DNA of 64,000 nucleotides, taken from NCBI GenBank assembly GCA_017461565.1, contig JAFTXQ010000002.1:110838-174837 (forward strand), written 5' to 3'. The notes under the pieces are model-generated. The model saw nothing but the letters and a program-made list of their open reading frames with translations. It was not told where the DNA came from and ran no database searches. This document shows positions 59,246 to 64,000 of this stretch, piece by piece. Every line of letters starts with the position of its first letter. The first letter of the stretch is position 1. The position numbers were made by a program, and so were the translations under genes. The DNA is from Oscillospiraceae bacterium (lineage in GTDB: Bacteria; Bacillota; Clostridia; Oscillospirales; Ruminococcaceae).

Positions 59246-62200
59246 ATGCAAATTCTTAAAAAGCTTTTATTCGGTATAGCGATGGCGCTGACTATGTGCT
59301 GTCTGTCGCTTGCTGCATCGGCGGTGACCTCGCCCGATGGCTTGTACGAGTACAGCGTCAACAGCGACGGCACGGCTACTATCACAAAATATCTGGGAGA
59401 TTCCACGGCTGTCAGTGTGCCGTCGGCGATCGATGGGTATACTGTGACGGCGATAGGTAATAAAGCGTTTTATGACAATGATGTGATAACATCTGTAACG
59501 CTGCCGACTACCATGAAAGAAATAGGCAGAAATGCTTTCAATTATTGTCAAGCATTAACAACAATAAATTTTCCTGAGGGAATGACAAAAATTGATGAAT
59601 TAGCATTTGCCAATTGTACTTCGCTTGAAACAGTCAGGCTTGCAGACAGCATAGCGACATTGGGAAATCGGGCATTTTTGAACTGCACAAACCTTACAAG
59701 CATAAACTATCCGCTTGGCGTGAAATATTATTCAGGCTCGACATCTATTTATGGCTTTGTTATGGGTTGCACAAATCTCACGTCTATAACCGTCCCTGAG
59801 GGTGTGACAGAACTGCCAAACAGTGTTTTTTATGATTGCGACGGGCTTACTTCTATTACATTGCCTTCTACCCTTACAACAATAGGCGCTTCTGCTTTTC
59901 AATATTGCGACGGTCTGCGGAGCGTAGTTATATCCGACAATGTTGAAACTATCGGAAACTCAGCGTTTTATGGATGTAATAATCTTTCCAATGTAAAGCT
60001 GCCCCAAAAGTTAAATACAATAGGCAGAAATGCTTTCAATTATTGTCAAGCATTAACAACTATCAATTTCCCTGAGGGAATGACAAAAATTGATGAATTA
60101 GCATTTGCAAATTGTACTTCCCTCGAAACGGTCAAGCTTGCAGACAGCATCACAACATTGGGAAATCGGGCATTTTTGGATTGCACAAGCCTTACAAGCA
60201 TAAACTATCCGCTTGGGGTAAAGTATTATTCAGGCTCGACATCCATCTATGGCTTTGTTATGGGATGTACAAATCTCACGTCTATAACCATCCCTGAAGG
60301 TGTAACAGAACTACCAAACAGTATTTTTTATGATTGTGACGGTCTTACTTCTGTAACCTTGCCATCTACTCTTACAAAAATTAGTGAAAATGCATTTTAT
60401 GATTGCGATTTTCTTACCACTATCAATTTCCCCGAGGGAATGACAAGTATAGGAAAGTATGCATTTTACAGTTGCGATTCGCTTGAAACAGTAGATCTTG
60501 CAGACAGTATAGCAAATATGGGATATTTGGCTTTTGCAAATTGTATAAGCCTTACTAGCATAAATTATCCTTTGAATTTGTCGGATTATTCGTATCCCAG
60601 TTTTTCCAATTATGGCTTTATTTGTGACAGCACAAACGTTACCTCAATCATTATACCTGAGGGAGTAACGCAAATCCCTGATAGGTTATTTGCCACTTGC
60701 AACGGACTTGTATCAGTTTCATTCCCGTCTACACTAAAAAAGATTGATTACATAGCATTTTATAACTGTGATAATCTTGAGAGTATAGTAATTCCTGATG
60801 GTGTAGAAGAAATAGGTAACGATGCATTTGCAAGTTGTGACAAACTAAAATCTGCTACACTGCCCAAAAGCTTGAATACCGTAGGCACTGATGTGTTTTC
60901 GGACTGCCCCGAATTGGATACCGTCGTAATTCCAGAGGGGCTCACTGCACTTGGCAGTTATATGTTTTATAATTGTGATTCTCTTAAGAATGTAACTTTG
61001 CCATCAACGCTTAAATCTTTAGGAAATACAACCTATACATTTGCTGAGTGTTCTGAGCTTGAAACTGTAACGTTTCCCAAGACTATGACTTCTTTGGCAA
61101 GTTATATGTTTTTAGGATGTGATTCTCTTAAAAATGTTGATTTGCCTGAAGGAATCACCTCATTGCCAGAACGTATTTTTGCCGGTTCTGGTATTGAAAC
61201 TGTATTGTTGCCTTCCACTCTTGAAGAAATAGGTAGCAGTGCTTTTGATGTATGTGAAGATTTGATTTCAATCAACTTCCCCGATGGATTGACGGAAATT
61301 GGTGATTACGCATTTTCCACTTGTACTTCGCTTTCAACAGTAAAGCTTTCAGACAGAATAGTGACATTAGGGCACGGGGCTTTTGCAAATTGCACTTTGC
61401 TTGAAACAGTAAAGCTTGCAGATAGTATAACAACACTGGGCAATGGAACTTTTCGGGATTGCACAAACCTTACAAGCATAAACTATCCTCTTGGGTTGCA
61501 GGTATACAATATAAATGGAGGCGGTTTTGTAGCTGGGTGTACTAATCTTACTTCCATAACTGTACCTGAAGGTGTAACGCAGATACCTGCGAATTTGTTT
61601 AGGGATTGTGATGGACTTGAAACCGTTTCATTCCCAATCACACTTGAAAAAATCGGTAAACATGCATTCCACGATTGTGATAATCTAAGTAAGATAGTGC
61701 TGCCTGATAGCGTGACGGAAATTGGATTGAATGCTTTCTCTGAATGTAGTGGGCTTTGTGATTTAACACTTTCAAAAAACCTTATAAGTGTTGAAAACAA
61801 TGCTTTTTTAGGATGTACTAAATTAGAAAGGGTCGTTTTCCCAGAAGGATTGACTGAGTTAGGCGCTGCCATGTTTGGCGGATGTACATCGCTTAAACAT
61901 ATTACATTGCCTGAAGGGATAACTGAGTTATACTCGGGTATTTTTGCTAATTCAGGTGTTGAAAAGGTTAACCTGCCATCTACTATTAAAGTGATAGGAA
62001 GTAGTGCCTTTTATAGTTGTTCATCTTTGAACGCTATCAATTTCCCCGAGGGAATGACGGAGATCAGTAACAACGCATTTTCCGATTGTACATCCCTCCA
62101 GGCAGCAGACCTTGCGGACAGCATAACCACAATAGGCTCAGCGGCTTTTTCGGGTTGTACAAATCTGCTTACGGTGCACTATCCGCTTAATCTGGAAACA

Positions 62201-64000
62201 TATTCGGGTAATAATGGATTTGTTTACGGCTGTACAAGGTTAGGCGGCATATACATCCCCGAGGGTGTTAAAAAGATCCCTGCTTACCTGTTCTATAACT
62301 GCAAAAGCCTTTCCATCGTCACACTCCCCACTACAATCGAGGAGATAGGCAATTACGCATTTAAAGGCTGCACGGGACTGGCAAGCGTCATTTACCTGGG
62401 CAGTGAGAAGCAGTGGGCGGATGTTACTATCGGCACGGGCAACGATCAGCTGTTCCTTGCTTTGGGCTCAAGCGGCTACGAGCTTGGCGAGCTTAGCACA
62501 GATAACCCGGGCGAGGTAGTAATTACCCAGAAAGACGGAAATCCCGCAACTGTAACATCCTCGTCAGGTCTTGATCTGAAGCTCAACAAAGCGATACTCA
62601 AATGCGGATTCAGTACCTACGACCTGCTCAGCAGCAGCTACAAGATCGTAACTACTGACAACCTTACAAAATATACGCTCACCTGCGACACAGGCAGAAG
62701 CGATGTGAGATACTCCCTTATGGCGGGAAGCGGTTCTATCTACATAAACGGCTCGGCTTCCAATACCACGGGCGTGTTCGAGTTCCAGGGTCAGGACCTC
62801 CCTGCAAGTAATGAGCTTTATGTGCTTGTTACTCACGCTTCGGGAGCTTCCTCCAAAACAAGGATACTGCTTCAGACAGAGGCGGAGGAGTTTGAGTTCT
62901 TCCCCTTTGAGTTCGATCTCGGCGATGATATCGGCATAACCATCCCCGAAAATATTCCTGTCATCGGCGGCAAGGAACTCACTTTAAGCGAGATAAGCTG
63001 CCCTGTTAACGTACATATCGAGGGAAGCAAAGTGCGTGTAGGCGTTAACATCGCAGAAGCTTCTATTGAAAGTGAAACCGAATTCAATGATTTCAAGCGT
63101 GCTTTCGATAATTTTGCATCGGGAAGGTCAAAGACTGATTCTCTGAAAAAGCACTTGGCTAAGACCTCCCCCACAGGCGATAAGGGCTTTTTCAACATGA
63201 CAGATGCGGTCGGAAAAGCAAAGTGCGAAATGGCTGTGTGCGGTTACGGTGAGGGCGAGTTTGACAAGAACGGTCTTGCAAAGATCAATGTAGGCGTTTC
63301 CGTCGCTGTTGAAGCAGGCGTTGAGTTCGGAACCACAATTGTAGTATGGGTGGTCCCTGTAACATTTACCGTAGAAATAACCGGTGGGGTGCAGGCAGAT
63401 GCAAACATATCGTATGATATCAGAAACAACTGCTTTGACAGCGCTAACCTCGACCTTACATTTGAGGCAGGTCTTGAAGGCAGTGCGTTGGTTGGTGTTG
63501 ATTTTGCATGCCTTGGCTTCTACGGCAATCTTGGCCTTGAAGTAGTTGTGGTTGCACTTTCCGGCGACGTTGTGAATAATCCTGTTGGCATTAAGACCGT
63601 GACTCTTGAGGGTGAGTTCGGTGTAAAGGGCGTATTGCTCGGACTTGAAGGTAAGTGGCCTATTGCAGAGGGCGGACCGTGGTACATCCATCAGCGCCCC
63701 GAAGCGACTACAATGTATCTCGCACCTACTACCACCTATTACAGCTACCCCGACCTCGAATCGGGCATATCCGACGTAGCCTCCACCGTGGAATACGGAC
63801 AGATATTCCTTGCACTCCCCTACGATGAGAGCGCAGCACAGACGCTCATCAGCGATGCATTCCTGTCCTCGATGCCTGCGATCATCGAAACAGAGGACAT
63901 CGTGCTTATGACATACCTCGCATCTGACCTCGAAAGAGGAGCAGATAACCAGACCGTGCTGATGTACAGCGTATATGACAAGGCAACATCCAACTGGAGC
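59246..64000 (+). CDS. Secreted BspA-type leucine-rich-repeat protein (3' end outside window)
   Basis: The frame starts at ATG 59246 after AAAGGGAAG and stays open to the right edge, giving at least 1,585 residues. It has a signal peptide (MQILKKLLFGIAMALTMCCL, then SLAASA). Beginning near residue 60, LRR_5-type repeats of about 23 residues fill roughly 3 kb (for example ITSVTLPTTMKEIGRNAFNY and LTTINFPEGMTKIDELAFAN). After about 62,400 a different region follows: YLGSEKQWADVTIG, then beta-rich modules with a Phe-rich stretch EFEFFPFEFDLGDD. The LRR part is AT-rich, the C-terminal part is not. Such proteins bind host, plant or bacterial surfaces; the ligand is unknown. Confidence 0.9.
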   Translation, partial: MQILKKLLFGIAMALTMCCLSLAASAVTSPDGLYEYSVNSDGTATITKYLGDSTAVSVPSAIDGYTVTAIGNKAFYDNDVITSVTLPTTMKEIGRNAFNYCQALTTINFPEGMTKIDELAFANCTSLETVRLADSIATLGNRAFLNCTNLTSINYPLGVKYYSGSTSIYGFVMGCTNLTSITVPEGVTELPNSVFYDCDGLTSITLPSTLTTIGASAFQYCDGLRSVVISDNVETIGNSAFYGCNNLSNVKLPQKLNTIGRNAFNYCQALTTINFPEGMTKIDELAFANCTSLETVKLADSITTLGNRAFLDCTSLTSINYPLGVKYYSGSTSIYGFVMGCTNLTSITIPEGVTELPNSIFYDCDGLTSVTLPSTLTKISENAFYDCDFLTTINFPEGMTSIGKYAFYSCDSLETVDLADSIANMGYLAFANCISLTSINYPLNLSDYSYPSFSNYGFICDSTNVTSIIIPEGVTQIPDRLFATCNGLVSVSFPSTLKKIDYIAFYNCDNLESIVIPDGVEEIGNDAFASCDKLKSATLPKSLNTVGTDVFSDCPELDTVVIPEGLTALGSYMFYNCDSLKNVTLPSTLKSLGNTTYTFAECSELETVTFPKTMTSLASYMFLGCDSLKNVDLPEGITSLPERIFAGSGIETVLLPSTLEEIGSSAFDVCEDLISINFPDGLTEIGDYAFSTCTSLSTVKLSDRIVTLGHGAFANCTLLETVKLADSITTLGNGTFRDCTNLTSINYPLGLQVYNINGGGFVAGCTNLTSITVPEGVTQIPANLFRDCDGLETVSFPITLEKIGKHAFHDCDNLSKIVLPDSVTEIGLNAFSECSGLCDLTLSKNLISVENNAFLGCTKLERVVFPEGLTELGAAMFGGCTSLKHITLPEGITELYSGIFANSGVEKVNLPSTIKVIGSSAFYSCSSLNAINFPEGMTEISNNAFSDCTSLQAADLADSITTIGSAAFSGCTNLLTVHYPLNLETYSGNNGFVYGCTRLGGIYIPEGVKKIPAYLFYNCKSLSIVTLPTTIEEIGNYAFKGCTGLASVIYLGSEKQWADVTIGTGNDQLFLALGSSGYELGELSTDNPGEVVITQKDGNPATVTSSSGLDLKLNKAILKCGFSTYDLLSSSYKIVTTDNLTKYTLTCDTGRSDVRYSLMAGSGSIYINGSASNTTGVFEFQGQDLPASNELYVLVTHASGASSKTRILLQTEAEEFEFFPFEFDLGDDIGITIPENIPVIGGKELTLSEISCPVNVHIEGSKVRVGVNIAEASIESETEFNDFKRAFDNFASGRSKTDSLKKHLAKTSPTGDKGFFNMTDAVGKAKCEMAVCGYGEGEFDKNGLAKINVGVSVAVEAGVEFGTTIVVWVVPVTFTVEITGGVQADANISYDIRNNCFDSANLDLTFEAGLEGSALVGVDFACLGFYGNLGLEVVVVALSGDVVNNPVGIKTVTLEGEFGVKGVLLGLEGKWPIAEGGPWYIHQRPEATTMYLAPTTTYYSYPDLESGISDVASTVEYGQIFLALPYDESAAQTLISDAFLSSMPAIIETEDIVLMTYLASDLERGADNQTVLMYSVYDKATSNWS
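59521..60378 (+). repeat. In-frame direct duplication inside the LRR gene
   Basis: The block 59,521 to about 59,880 recurs at 60,019 to about 60,378, offset by 498 bases (166 codons), with only scattered changes. It covers several LRR units, including the RNAFNYCQALTTINFPEGMT segment, and shows that the repeat domain expanded recently by unequal exchange. Confidence 0.85.

Noticed and set aside
1-64000. tRNA, rRNA, CRISPR arrays, insertion sequences, prophage clusters
   Set aside because: I read the intergenic regions on both strands and saw none, apart from the isolated tail-fibre gene and the hairpin array. A tRNAscan or ISfinder run could still find something I missed.

Overview
The window looks like a piece of chromosome from a motile, anaerobic, cellulose-associated Clostridia species, most like Ruminococcus and relatives (Oscillospiraceae). 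This is inferred from gene content: a clostridial fla/che operon, a cellobiose phosphorylase that begins like the Ruminococcus enzyme, pyruvate:ferredoxin oxidoreductase, NfnAB, a spoIIA sporulation operon, and large secreted Ig-like and leucine-rich-repeat proteins. Base composition is roughly half G+C by eye, with AT-rich islands inside two long genes. I saw no rRNA, tRNA, CRISPR array or transposase.

Layout. 1-18,053 (+): the distal part of a flagellar operon in the order fliK(partial)-flgD-Flg_new-flgE-flbD-motA-motB-fliM-fliY-cheY-fliO-fliP-fliQ-fliR-flhB-flhA-sigma28-flgF-flgG-cheC-cheD. It covers hook, stator, switch, export gate and receptor-adaptation genes. FliL, FlhF, FlhG, CheA, CheB and CheW are absent from their usual slots. 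18,138-22,513: a SulP transporter (-), a zinc-ribbon protein (+), galT (+), an array of hairpins, and an orphan response regulator with an altered phosphorylation site (-). 22,629-29,203: cellobiose phosphorylase (-) diverging from PFOR (+), linking phosphorolytic cellobiose use to pyruvate oxidation. 29,387-33,445 (+): trkA-trkH, then pyrophosphatase-maf. 33,540-36,303 (-): a secreted Ig-like repeat protein followed by a 45-residue peptide gene. 36,594-39,373 (+): a yybP-ykoY (Mn2+) riboswitch upstream of a P-type cation ATPase. 39,479-43,325 (-): nfnB-nfnA and a GT4 glycosyltransferase. 43,657-46,350 (+): spoIIAA-spoIIAB-sigF and an ApgM-family enzyme.

46,625-52,744 (+) is the most unusual part: one 2,039-residue frame that joins an FrhB-type iron-sulfur protein, a polysaccharide pyruvyl transferase, two ILEI/FAM3-like domains, a Rossmann-like and SGNH-like segment, a citrate-lyase-ligase-type nucleotidyltransferase and an extended SDR. 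An AT-rich block lies inside the SGNH part. 52,857-57,670: a BceRS-like two-component pair (-) diverging from an ABC ATPase and FtsX permease (+). 57,863-58,939 (+): an isolated phage tail-fibre-like gene. 59,246-64,000 (+): a secreted BspA-type LRR protein that runs off the window.

Most transcription units have a readable sigma-A promoter with a 17-base spacer and a stem-loop terminator. Several promoters share an unusual extended -10 element.
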